From NCBI GenBank assembly GCA_964617625.1, contig CAZTZL010000110.1, positions 1 to 8,484 on the forward strand: a stretch of 8,484 bases of DNA, read 5' to 3'. Below the pieces are notes generated by a model that searched no databases, had not been told where the DNA came from, and saw only the letters and a program-made list of their open reading frames with translations. The DNA is from CAZTZL01 sp964617625. Its GTDB lineage: Bacteria; Zhuqueibacterota; QNDG01; DSAB01. Below are positions 1 to 7,321 of the stretch, in pieces. The first letter of the stretch is position 1. The number at the start of each line of letters is the position of its first letter. The position numbers and the translations under genes are program-made.

Positions 1-1437
1 TGTTCCTGCACCATGGTGATATTCGGCGTTTCTGGCGATCTGGCCAGGCGGAAACTGCTGCCCGCGCTATTTCATCTGGAACAGCTGAAGCTGCTTCCCA
101 ATAAATTTAAAATTGTCGGTTTTTCACGAAAAGAAAAAAACCAAAAAGAATTCTGTCTGGAGTGCAGAACCAATCTTAAGCAGTTTATGGATGAACATGC
201 ATTTGATGAAAAGACATGGACGAAGTTCAAAAAACGGCTGCATTATCAGGAAGGCCGTGTGGATCATCCCGAATCACTCAAAAACTTAAAAGAATTCCTG
301 ATAAAACTAACCAAAAACGAGTCCGCTGTTCATCCGATCTTTTATTTTGCCTTGCCCCCATCGATTGTCGAATCGGCACTGGAGACCATGAAATCCATTG
401 CTTTCACTTCCATTTTCAAAGGCTGTTCACGGGCCATGATCGAAAAGCCTTTTGGCAGGGATTTGAGCAGTGCACAAAAACTGGATCGATTGCTTTCCGA
501 TCAATTTGATGAAAACCATATCTATCGGATCGATCATTACCTCGCTAAAGATACGGTTAAAAATCTCATGGTTTTCCGATTTGCCAATGCGATCTTCGAA
601 CCGGTTTGGAACCGTAACTATATCGACAACATCCAGATTACGGCGGCCGAGCAAATTGGTATTGAGGGAAGATCAGCCTATTATGAGGAAACAGGTATTG
701 TGCGGGACATGCTGCAGAACCATGTTATGCAGATCCTTTCACTGATTGCCATGGAAGCACCGCTGGCCGAGCACACCGAATCCATCCGGGATAAAAAAGC
801 AGAGGTCTTTCAATCGATACTTCCGATTTTACAGGAAGACTTCATCCTCGGACAGTATCAGGGATATCGCGAAGAATCCGGTGTCGCCCCCAAATCAGGA
901 ACGCCGACATTTCTGGCACTGAAGATTTTAATCAACAACTGGCGGTGGCACGGTGTGCCCTTTTATATCAGAACAGGTAAACAGCTCGAAAAGAAAGTTT
1001 CCGAAGTGATTGTCCAGTTTAAAAACGTGCCGCTTTGCATACTTGGCAACGAAGAGACCTGCCGGAATGTATTGCCGAACGTGCTGATTATCCGCCTCCA
1101 GCCGGATGAGGGAATTCAGCTTTCATTGACCACACGCGTTCCCGGTTTTGATGAAGAAGTCACGCAGGCGCATCTAAATTTTCGTTACTCGGACCTGGGC
1201 ACTCCCCTGTCCGGCGGATACGAGCAGGTGCTGTTAGACGGGATTCAGGGCAAATCTTCCCTGTTCTGGCGTGCGGACAGTATCGAAGCATCGTGGAAGA
1301 TTGTCAATCCACTGCTCAAGTTTCCTGAAAAAGAACTGATCCGGCAGTTTCCCAATTACGCTCCCGGATCGTGGGGACCCCAGAGCGCTGATATTCTATT
1401 AAGGAAAGACGGAAAAACATGGCTGCATTCGTACTAA
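1..1437 (+). CDS. zwf: Glucose-6-phosphate 1-dehydrogenase, 5'-truncated by window edge
   Basis: Cytosolic enzyme that oxidises glucose-6-phosphate to 6-phosphoglucono-delta-lactone while reducing NADP+, the entry step of the oxidative pentose phosphate pathway. The reading frame is open to base 1 and reads CSCT before the ATG at 13. Family members have a few residues (type 'PCTLVIFGASGDL') ahead of this point, so the true start lies upstream and about 478 residues of a usual 480-510 are visible. Counting from the Met at 13: dinucleotide-binding GVSGDL at 5-10; R39 in 'IVGFSRK', at the position known to contact the NADP 2'-phosphate; EKPFG at 144-148; substrate-site RIDHYLAKD at 172-180 (D174, H175, K179); and NHVMQIL with the likely catalytic base H237. 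The signature usually written DHYLGK reads DHYLAK here. pgl follows 9 nt after the stop, so the two are co-transcribed. Identity is certain; only the N-terminus is missing. Confidence 0.97.
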   Translation, partial: CSCTMVIFGVSGDLARRKLLPALFHLEQLKLLPNKFKIVGFSRKEKNQKEFCLECRTNLKQFMDEHAFDEKTWTKFKKRLHYQEGRVDHPESLKNLKEFLIKLTKNESAVHPIFYFALPPSIVESALETMKSIAFTSIFKGCSRAMIEKPFGRDLSSAQKLDRLLSDQFDENHIYRIDHYLAKDTVKNLMVFRFANAIFEPVWNRNYIDNIQITAAEQIGIEGRSAYYEETGIVRDMLQNHVMQILSLIAMEAPLAEHTESIRDKKAEVFQSILPILQEDFILGQYQGYREESGVAPKSGTPTFLALKILINNWRWHGVPFYIRTGKQLEKKVSEVIVQFKNVPLCILGNEETCRNVLPNVLIIRLQPDEGIQLSLTTRVPGFDEEVTQAHLNFRYSDLGTPLSGGYEQVLLDGIQGKSSLFWRADSIEASWKIVNPLLKFPEKELIRQFPNYAPGSWGPQSADILLRKDGKTWLHSY

Positions 1438-1446
1438 AGGATTGAC

Positions 1447-2175
1447 ATGATTCATATTTTTAACACATACGACAATCTGAGCGGATACGCCGCTGAAACG
1501 ATCTACACCACGGGAAAGAAAGCAATCCAACAGCAGGACACTTTCCATTTTGTCTTATCCGGTGGAAACACACCACAGGGTGTCTATGAAAAACTGGCAT
1601 CAGAATCACGAACGGATCGGGAATTCTGGTCTAAGACTCATGTGTACTGGGGAGACGAGCGATGTGTACCACCGGATGATCCCCAAAGCAATTACCGTAT
1701 GGCCAACCGGGCATTGCTCTTTCAGGTTCCCATTCCTTTTGCAAATATTCACAGGATCGAAGCCGAACACTCGGATACTCAAAAAATGATTGAGGAGTAT
1801 GAGAGTCTTTTTCCGAAATCCCCGGACCTTGTCCTGCTGGGTATGGGCGCAGACGGTCACACGGCATCCCTGTTTCCCGGATCTCCTGCATTGGAAAGGA
1901 CAGGACAATCTTTTATCAAAACAGAAGCCGCCGTTGAACCTAAATACCGGATTACCATGACCCCTGAAGCAATCCGAAATGCAAAAGAAGTGATCGTTCT
2001 GGTTTCGTGCAAGGACAAATCCGAAACATTGGTCCGTGTTTTTCAAAAAGAGGGTTCTGTCTCGAAAACACCGGCCAGATTAGCGAGAGACCGGACATGG
2101 CTCGTGGACATCAAAGCTGCAGAAATCATTTCCGGTTTGGATTATCTTGAAAAAGAAATTCGGTTTCACAAATAA
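1447..2175 (+). CDS. pgl: 6-phosphogluconolactonase (DevB/Pgl type)
   Basis: Hydrolyses 6-phosphoglucono-delta-lactone, the product of the gene before it, to 6-phosphogluconate in the cytosol. The 242-residue length is normal for the family. Visible family blocks are the phosphate-binding LSGGNTP at 37-43, WGDER at 68-72, the SNYRMAN block at 81-87, GMGADGHTASLFPGS at 132-146 containing the likely catalytic H138, and MTPEAIRNA at 171-179. This is the DevB/SOL-type enzyme (GlmS/NagB-like fold), not the beta-propeller YbhE type. The start is supported by AAAGGA at 1436-1441, which overlaps the zwf stop codon and sits 5 nt before the ATG. This arrangement suggests translational coupling with zwf. 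No separate promoter is evident. The annotation is secure. Confidence 0.96.
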   Translation: MIHIFNTYDNLSGYAAETIYTTGKKAIQQQDTFHFVLSGGNTPQGVYEKLASESRTDREFWSKTHVYWGDERCVPPDDPQSNYRMANRALLFQVPIPFANIHRIEAEHSDTQKMIEEYESLFPKSPDLVLLGMGADGHTASLFPGSPALERTGQSFIKTEAAVEPKYRITMTPEAIRNAKEVIVLVSCKDKSETLVRVFQKEGSVSKTPARLARDRTWLVDIKAAEIISGLDYLEKEIRFHK

Positions 2176-2178
2176 AAA

Positions 2179-2215
2179 GGTCCGATAAACCCGGATGCCT
2201 GGGATATATCGGACC
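2179..2215 (-). terminator. Intrinsic terminator between converging genes, T-tract on the minus strand
   Basis: Perfect 9-bp inverted repeat GGTCCGATA (2179-2187) / TATCGGACC (2207-2215), with an inner CCCGG/CTGGG stem (2190-2194 with 2199-2203) closing on a 4-nt loop. Read on the minus strand, the stem is followed at once by TTTTTATT (complement of 2171-2178), a classic intrinsic terminator 21 nt past the stop of the gene at 2237-3010. On the plus strand the stem is followed by CGCAACCTC rather than a T-run, so it would stop the zwf-pgl transcript less well, though the hairpin may protect that mRNA's 3' end. Confidence 0.8.
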
Positions 2216-2236
2216 CGCAACCTCATTATTAAACTC

Positions 2237-3010
2237 CTATTTTCTTTTCTTCACTGTCTTTTTCTTAACCACTGGCGGTTTCCCCGGCTGTTTCTTTTTT
2301 GTAACGACTTTGGTTCCGTGTGGTGTGTGAACTACTTTTCTTTTAACCAGGGTTGAAGAATGCGGATGGTATTTCACCCTGGTTCGTACCACGACTCTAG
2401 GGGTTCTTGTAAATCTGAATCCGGCTCTTTGGGTATAGACATCGGCCCTGTTGCGGTACATAGGATGCAACAACGGATGGCGAACCCGCCACCACCATGG
2501 ATAAGATCCAAAATGGTATACAGACCAGTATGGGCGGTAAGCCGGCCTGTACAGCCAGGTTATAATGGGCCATGCATGAATGTGCACATTCGTGGATTCC
2601 ACATAGTAATCTGTTCCGTAAAGCTCTTCGTTCCCCTGAACCTGCATGTCGTAATTTTCATCAGATTTGTCAATTTCAATGGTCGCCACATCCTGGAATT
2701 CATCTTCTCCGAGACAATCCTGAAGAATAATGACATGCGCATCCCCGTTGACTTCTTCTACGACACGGATAAAATCAACTTCCCCATTCTCATCGAGATC
2801 GAGATTGTTGACGCCGACTTCCGGATCATTGAGTGATTTCTCAAAATCCTCCAAATTTTCCGATTCCTTGAACAGCTCGCCCACTGCCTGTAAATCCAGT
2901 CCTTGAGCCGCTTCGGAAACAGACTTAACAGTCACCTCTTCTCCAGCAAATACAACACAAACACCGAGAAAAATCACCCATATCGCGGTCGTAATCAGTT
3001 GTCGTTTCAT
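2237..3010 (-). CDS. Secreted protein of unknown function with calcium-loop-like motif and basic tail
   Basis: Function unknown; 257 residues. Residues 1-22 form a typical signal peptide (MKR, a hydrophobic stretch, then a VFAG-E cleavage-like site), so the protein should leave the cytoplasm. Residues 40-140 form an acidic domain containing 'LNDPEVGVNNLDLDENG' (60-76). The D71-x-D73-x-N75-G-x-V-D79 spacing resembles an EF-hand or dockerin calcium loop. A similar block, followed by 'DVATIEI' and 'YGTDYYVE' patterns, occurs in uncharacterised Bacteroidota-type proteins as far as I recall. Residues 145-180 are rich in Trp, Tyr, Arg and His (PWWW at 171-174). Residues 200-257 are strongly basic and end in repeated KKK/VVKKKTVKK runs, possibly for binding nucleic acid, polysaccharide or acidic envelope polymers. 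The start is supported by AAAGGA (complement of 3018-3023) 7 nt upstream. It lies 92 bp downstream of the DUF6498-like gene, on the same strand. Confidence 0.85.
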   Translation of the reverse strand: MKRQLITTAIWVIFLGVCVVFAGEEVTVKSVSEAAQGLDLQAVGELFKESENLEDFEKSLNDPEVGVNNLDLDENGEVDFIRVVEEVNGDAHVIILQDCLGEDEFQDVATIEIDKSDENYDMQVQGNEELYGTDYYVESTNVHIHAWPIITWLYRPAYRPYWSVYHFGSYPWWWRVRHPLLHPMYRNRADVYTQRAGFRFTRTPRVVVRTRVKYHPHSSTLVKRKVVHTPHGTKVVTKKKQPGKPPVVKKKTVKKRK

Positions 3011-3032
3011 TGTTCGATCCTTTCATTTTATG

Positions 3033-3061
3033 AATATAGTTTTTTCAATCATCCAGATAAA
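3033..3061 (-). promoter_or_regulatory. Possible sigma70-type promoter for the secreted-protein gene
   Basis: On the minus strand, TATATT (complement of 3033-3038) is preceded by TTTATC (complement of 3056-3061) with a 17-nt spacer, ending about 22 nt before the ATG at 3010. The -10 match is good (5 of 6) but the -35 match is poor (3 of 6), and the region is AT-rich enough for chance hits. No terminator is visible between the upstream gene's stop (3103) and this site, so readthrough from upstream is equally possible. Confidence 0.25.
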
Positions 3062-3102
3062 CGTATAAAAATAGAATATATTGCCCAATTTCCCACAAAT
3101 AA

Positions 3103-3735
3103 TCAGACTCTCTTTTCTTTCACTTGATGTTCCCTCAAATGGGCCCAGAGATCAACAACGATCTTAAGGAAAATAAAAAGCAGAAGTACAAATACCTGTG
3201 ATTTAAAAATTAGTACCAAAAACGCACCAAAAATAAGCGTAATGTGTAGAATGGCAATACGGCCATAGGGTGCCATCATGAGTTTTTGTATAGGAATACG
3301 TTTATATTCTCCTTTACGTAAAAAATTCATTACAAACGAGTAACCATGGCTCAAAAAAATCGATAGTGCGGCATAGGGCAAACCATATTCCCTGATAATA
3401 TGCAGCAGAATATCCAACCGGGGGCCGGCAGCTCCCTCAAAAAACGATTTTCCAAAAAAAGTAATAATAACAGCACAGTGCCCAAGTGTGAATCCTCCGT
3501 AATGGATGATAAAAAACGGAATGAGAAATAATTTGATAAACCAGCTTTCGTTTTTTTGTGGAGTGCACACAGCCATCCGCAGTACATTGTAAAAACCGAT
3601 AATTACATTTTCCGACCAGTAAAGAAGCATAAGGGGAAACACATTCCATCCCATGAATAACACACCGAATACGGGGAAGAGGTTGACTGTTATCAATGCA
3701 ATAATCGATGATAGTTTGGATGGCTTGTTTTTCAT
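3103..3735 (-). CDS. DUF6498-like multi-pass membrane protein
   Basis: Integral membrane protein of unknown function, 210 residues. Hydrophobic segments lie at roughly 10-30, 33-52, 66-95, 120-138, 157-176 and 178-197. Polar residues inside or next to these segments form what looks like a conserved set: 'LLYWSENVIIGFYNVLRM' (37-54), 'FFIIHYGGFTLGH' (74-86), 'LSHGYSFVMNF' (128-138), 'PYGRIAILHI' (156-165) and 'KIVVDLWAHLREH' (191-203). The Trp-Glu-Asn pattern, the repeated histidines and the D/H/H/EH ending match my memory of the DUF6498 family. That assignment is recall, not a search result. The conserved histidines and acids could bind a metal, but no activity is known. The start is the first Met of the frame; no convincing Shine-Dalgarno precedes it, only TGAG about 10 nt upstream. 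The repeat at 3759-3859 begins 24 bp upstream. Confidence 0.8.
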   Translation of the reverse strand: MKNKPSKLSSIIALITVNLFPVFGVLFMGWNVFPLMLLYWSENVIIGFYNVLRMAVCTPQKNESWFIKLFLIPFFIIHYGGFTLGHCAVIITFFGKSFFEGAAGPRLDILLHIIREYGLPYAALSIFLSHGYSFVMNFLRKGEYKRIPIQKLMMAPYGRIAILHITLIFGAFLVLIFKSQVFVLLLFIFLKIVVDLWAHLREHQVKEKRV

Positions 3736-3758
3736 GGTATTATACTCATATATTATCT

Positions 3759-3859
3759 TGTCATTTCGAATCCCCCTTTGAGGGGGTGAGAAATCTTGTA
3801 GTCTTGACTATTATAAGATTTCTCAGTCTCCCTCCTGAGTGGGATCCTTCGAAATGACA
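3759..3859. repeat. Long palindromic intergenic repeat (TGTCATTTCGAA type, full copy)
   Basis: A 101-bp element that can fold on itself almost completely. The outer arms TGTCATTTCGAA (3759-3770) and TTCGAAATGACA (3848-3859) are a perfect 12-bp inverted repeat. The inner arms TGAGAAATCTT (3787-3797) and AAGATTTCTCA (3815-3825) are a perfect 11-bp inverted repeat, closed by TAGTC/GACTA (3799-3810). A side hairpin CCCCC-TTTGA-GGGGG lies at 3772-3786. On the plus strand it is followed by a T-run (3862-3870). A second copy lies at 7405-7501. The structure resembles REP/BIME or non-autonomous palindromic elements. No transposase is present. Confidence 0.85.
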
Positions 3860-3924
3860 GGTTTTTTTTTATTTATCTCCTTATCCGTATCAAATCAGAG
3901 TGTTGGAACGAGAAAGTTTGTCCT

Positions 3925-3949
3925 CGCTCCCAGTCTCCGGCTGGGAGTG
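3925..3949. repeat. Small hairpin repeat, CTCCCAG/CTGGGAG
   Basis: Inverted repeat CTCCCAG (3927-3933) / CTGGGAG (3941-3947) with a 7-nt loop, extendable by one G·T and one C-G pair. It lies 18 nt beyond the stop codon of the CPBP gene. On the minus strand it is followed by GAGGACAAACTTTCTCGTTCC rather than a T-run, so it is not a standard terminator but could protect the mRNA 3' end. The adjacent TTTCTCGTTCC (complement of 3907-3917) recurs on the plus strand near 7508-7518, suggesting another dispersed repeat type. The rest of 3736-3967 shows no gene. Confidence 0.55.
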
Positions 3950-3967
3950 TAATATTTATATTCGATA

Positions 3968-6900
3968 TCACTGACTCAACAGCTTGTACCAAAAAACAGA
4001 AAGCACGCCAATCAGAATTATCGCCAGAACGGCGCCCGGAACCGCAGTCGGATAAGCATGCATGAGTCCCTGTCTCAGCGCATCGAGCATGGCACCCGCT
4101 CCGACTGTAAGTGGAATAAGTGCGATATTAAAACGCAATACAAAGAGATAAGCCAGCAAATAAAATATTCCCGAAGTCAATCCGGAAATAAACCAGAAGG
4201 AAAGATTCTCTTTCGTATTTCCGCTGATCACAAAAATCATCAGAACCAATAAAATCCCGAAAACAGCTTTCCGTTTTGTCCAGCCGTTTGAAAAACGGTC
4301 AATCGATGTAATAATCAACATCAATATTGTCGCGCCCAAAATATAGCTCGTGATGGAACCAATGCCATCTTTTAATATGGGAATAAAACTGCTCAAGGCT
4401 TTATAATCCGCCCAGAGCGGCTCAAGTGAAGGTTTAAACCACATCGAAATGACTGCTGATAGACTTGCAATGATTATCCCCAAAGCAAATCCTGTCCCGA
4501 TCGTCATTACAGTCCCTTGGGATTGAGTTTGTTTGGTTTTCCAGGCTGTAACAAAACCGATAATGAGTGCGATTGCGGCCGAAAGAAAGATCAGGCCGAC
4601 GATAGGGAAGATGATGGCAATGAGTTTTTGATTCATCAGCGGTTCGGCTGTCGAAAACTGCGCGATTGTGGCCGGCCACCGATTGACCAAATTAATAAGT
4701 CCGATGACAAACGAAAGTATCATAAAGATGAGAAAGACCGAAACAGAAAAATGCTTGCGGCTCCACTGAATGCTCGCACCGATCACACCGGCCACGAACA
4801 GGGCAAAAATCACAAGGATAACAAAAATCTGAACGATACGTGTAAGATTGTTCCGGTTCCTTTCCTGTCTCTCCCACTCTTCCGGAACGTGAATGTAACG
4901 GTAGACATCAGTCACTTCATCTCCCGAAATCTTCACGGCGATGCGGGCTTCACCCTCTTTTAATGGATGATTCAACGTGTCTGCAAATGTGAACAGCCAG
5001 TCTTCACGTTCCGGGAGTTTCGAAGGTTCTGCGGAAACCTCTTTCAATTTCGACGCATCCAGTTGGAATTTCTCAGCAAGAAACGAATAAGCAATCCTGC
5101 GAGCGGATTCTTCGGTTAGATCAGCTCCCGGACGTGATTCAGGAAGAATATGCAGGAACCGGATAATTTCCTCCGGCTGTGCCGTTAGAATTTGAAATTC
5201 CTCTGCCCGTTCAGCCACATCCCCTTCGAACTGTACGAAACGAAGCCTCCAGGCGGGAATCGGAACGAACGATCCCAACAATTCCTGATATTTCTCTTCT
5301 CCTTCATTCTGCCAGATAAAGCGGTCGTCTTCTCCCATAGGCGCTTCCACAGCACTGAGAAGCTGCCAGGAGTCTGACAGTGCAATACCGTGATTATCCA
5401 TCGTTGTCCTGGCCAGCTTTTCTGCATCTGTTCGGCTCATGGTCAGAGAGGGTGCGATATTATTAAAACTCGAAGCAAGAAACCAGACAGCAAGCCCCAA
5501 TACTCCTCCAATCAGAACCACTCTGCATTTTTTCAGACTTAACGGGGGACGCTTTTCAGACTTGTTTCCAGAAGTAACGGACATTACTTTTTGGGGAGGT
5601 TTCCATGAACGATTGTAATTTTCTTCGGGAACCGTCTGCCATTGTTTGGCCCGTATCCTCTTATAGACAATAATGAAAAGCGGAATAAAAGTCAGAACAA
5701 TCACCATTGCCCGGTCCACCCATATCCCCGGAGCGGAAGAGACAAATAGCGGTATGGAAAAGTAAACGACGTCCACGGTAAAATGCAAAATAATAGCAGG
5801 CAGGAGCCCAAAATAAATATAGATGAGGCCCCAGCCGATAGAGGGAATAATCAATTCGACAATGCGTGCATACGCTGGCTGCTGGGGATAATTGGCATGC
5901 CCGCTGCCGAACACCAGTGCCTGTACAAAAAAAGCGCCGATAATCCAGGCCCGGCGGTGACCAAGGCGCTGTCCGATCAAAGCGGCGCCCGCAATCGGAA
6001 TAGCCCGGAACAGACATTCTTCCCAGAATCCGGCCTGAAGCGAGTAGGCAATGGATGTGAGCCACGGGAAATAAGTGGCCAGAATATCCGGTTCAAACAG
6101 CGATTCGGAAGGCGTCCACCATCCAAGCACCTTGGTAACGAAAAAATAGAACACCACATCCAGAACAAAAAAGAGTCCGACTGCCAGATACCCACCGACG
6201 GTTCTGCCGAGAACAGCAGGGGAATTTGCAGTGTTTGTGGACCACAACTTCCAGAATTGAATATGATTCGGAAACGCTTTCCGGGTAAGGCTTTCGGCTG
6301 TCATAAAAGAAAGCGTCAGCAGCAGTCCCATCCCGATAAAGGTGACCAGCATCTGAACCACTTGCTGCAGAAGGAATCCCTGCGCTGACAGCGCCGTATC
6401 ATAATCCATCCAGGCCAGCGGCATATAATTGATCTGAACGAGAACGAGCAAGAACGCAATGAAGAATCCCCAGAATACGGCTTTCCTCCAGAGTACCCAC
6501 CGTTGTTTGAGCAAAAGAAACAATCCGACAATGCAGCCCCCGATTATATATAAAATTGCAGCAGCGACCATCGCCAGGTTCGCAATGGTTTCGTTGGCCG
6601 AGCGCATTTCCTGATAGTGCCGCATAAAGGCTTCGGGTATTTTCACAAAATGGGTCAGCTCTGTAAGCTTGTCTCCGCTGACCACCAGACGCAGACGGTA
6701 CAATCCCTGCCCGATTTGCACGTCCGGCCTTTCGTATACGAATGTGTGATCGATGCGTTTGCCCGGACGGATTTCCTGAGATTTTTCCACTAACTTATAA
6801 GAAGTTAGATTGATCCCCCATTTCACGACGGCTTCCGTTTCCGCGATTTTCAGAGCGGATTGTGAATTCAGACCGGGGCCGGGAGCCTCTTCGGGAAGTT

Positions 6901-7291
6901 TCTCTATAAAGCCGTATGGCTGTCCGGACGGAGTAAACCGAACCAAGGTTTCGTTGGTTTCATTTTCCCTGAAATGACGGACGCTCCAGGTATACGGAAA
7001 ATACAATCCTTGCTTGAGCATTTTTGCAAAGGATTCCGGGCCGCCCGTTTCGAGTTCAACATAATTCTGAACCTCTGTATCCACACCGAATGTAGCCGCC
7101 TGTTTAAACTTCTCCGGCCCCCAATTAAATTGTTCTGCCAGATCTCTTGCCGATTTCAAGGCCGCTTCCCGGTTCATTTTCAGATCGAGATTGACGATTG
7201 GATAAGCGCTTGGAAAAAACTTTAAAGTGAATATCACACTGCCGATAAAAATCAGTGCAGATACAACCCAAAAAACAGGTTTTCTGGTCAT
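3968..7291 (-). CDS. CPBP-family intramembrane protease with a duplicated, catalytically dead second half
   Basis: Membrane protein of 1107 residues, predicted metal-/glutamate-dependent intramembrane protease of the CPBP (CAAX protease/Rce1, 'Abi') family; substrate unknown. Half A (about 1-570): membrane anchor 5-25, extracytoplasmic domain 30-235, about nine further membrane segments, and the three family motifs EECLFR (E424, E425, R429), FGSGH (F461, H465) and HFTVD (H503, D507). Half B (about 585-1107) repeats the same order: anchor 588-606, extracytoplasmic domain 612-815, then about nine membrane segments. The halves align visibly: 'VVSGDKLTELTHFVKIPE' (203-220) with 'KISGDEVTDVYRYIHVPE' (787-804), and 'FGSGHAN' (461-467) with 'VISGNTK' (1021-1027). 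In B the EExxxR is gone, H465 is replaced by N1025 and H503 by about P1060. Each extracytoplasmic domain seems to hold two PepSY-like modules (inference). The start follows AAAGGAG (complement of 7300-7306) at 8-nt spacing. The usual single-unit CPBP protein is about 200-350 residues. No partner gene is adjacent. Confidence 0.88.
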   Translation of the reverse strand: MTRKPVFWVVSALIFIGSVIFTLKFFPSAYPIVNLDLKMNREAALKSARDLAEQFNWGPEKFKQAATFGVDTEVQNYVELETGGPESFAKMLKQGLYFPYTWSVRHFRENETNETLVRFTPSGQPYGFIEKLPEEAPGPGLNSQSALKIAETEAVVKWGINLTSYKLVEKSQEIRPGKRIDHTFVYERPDVQIGQGLYRLRLVVSGDKLTELTHFVKIPEAFMRHYQEMRSANETIANLAMVAAAILYIIGGCIVGLFLLLKQRWVLWRKAVFWGFFIAFLLVLVQINYMPLAWMDYDTALSAQGFLLQQVVQMLVTFIGMGLLLTLSFMTAESLTRKAFPNHIQFWKLWSTNTANSPAVLGRTVGGYLAVGLFFVLDVVFYFFVTKVLGWWTPSESLFEPDILATYFPWLTSIAYSLQAGFWEECLFRAIPIAGAALIGQRLGHRRAWIIGAFFVQALVFGSGHANYPQQPAYARIVELIIPSIGWGLIYIYFGLLPAIILHFTVDVVYFSIPLFVSSAPGIWVDRAMVIVLTFIPLFIIVYKRIRAKQWQTVPEENYNRSWKPPQKVMSVTSGNKSEKRPPLSLKKCRVVLIGGVLGLAVWFLASSFNNIAPSLTMSRTDAEKLARTTMDNHGIALSDSWQLLSAVEAPMGEDDRFIWQNEGEEKYQELLGSFVPIPAWRLRFVQFEGDVAERAEEFQILTAQPEEIIRFLHILPESRPGADLTEESARRIAYSFLAEKFQLDASKLKEVSAEPSKLPEREDWLFTFADTLNHPLKEGEARIAVKISGDEVTDVYRYIHVPEEWERQERNRNNLTRIVQIFVILVIFALFVAGVIGASIQWSRKHFSVSVFLIFMILSFVIGLINLVNRWPATIAQFSTAEPLMNQKLIAIIFPIVGLIFLSAAIALIIGFVTAWKTKQTQSQGTVMTIGTGFALGIIIASLSAVISMWFKPSLEPLWADYKALSSFIPILKDGIGSITSYILGATILMLIITSIDRFSNGWTKRKAVFGILLVLMIFVISGNTKENLSFWFISGLTSGIFYLLAYLFVLRFNIALIPLTVGAGAMLDALRQGLMHAYPTAVPGAVLAIILIGVLSVFWYKLLSQ

Positions 7292-7321
7292 CCTTCATTC
7301 TCCTTTAAAAATTAATGTCTT

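Noticed and set aside
13..15. ATG at 13 as the start of zwf
   Set aside because: The frame is open to base 1 and family members have residues before this Met, which sits inside the first beta strand; the real start lies outside the window.
1606..2046. 146-residue open frame on the minus strand inside pgl
   Set aside because: Shadow of pgl; cysteine-rich composition and no family features.
3739..3744. TATAAT on the minus strand just before the DUF6498-like gene as its -10 box
   Set aside because: It ends 3 nt before the ATG, too close even for a leaderless transcript, and no -35 partner is clear.
5783..6388. 201-residue open frame on the plus strand
   Set aside because: It lies wholly antisense to the well-supported CPBP gene, has a low-complexity polar composition and no recognisable domain.
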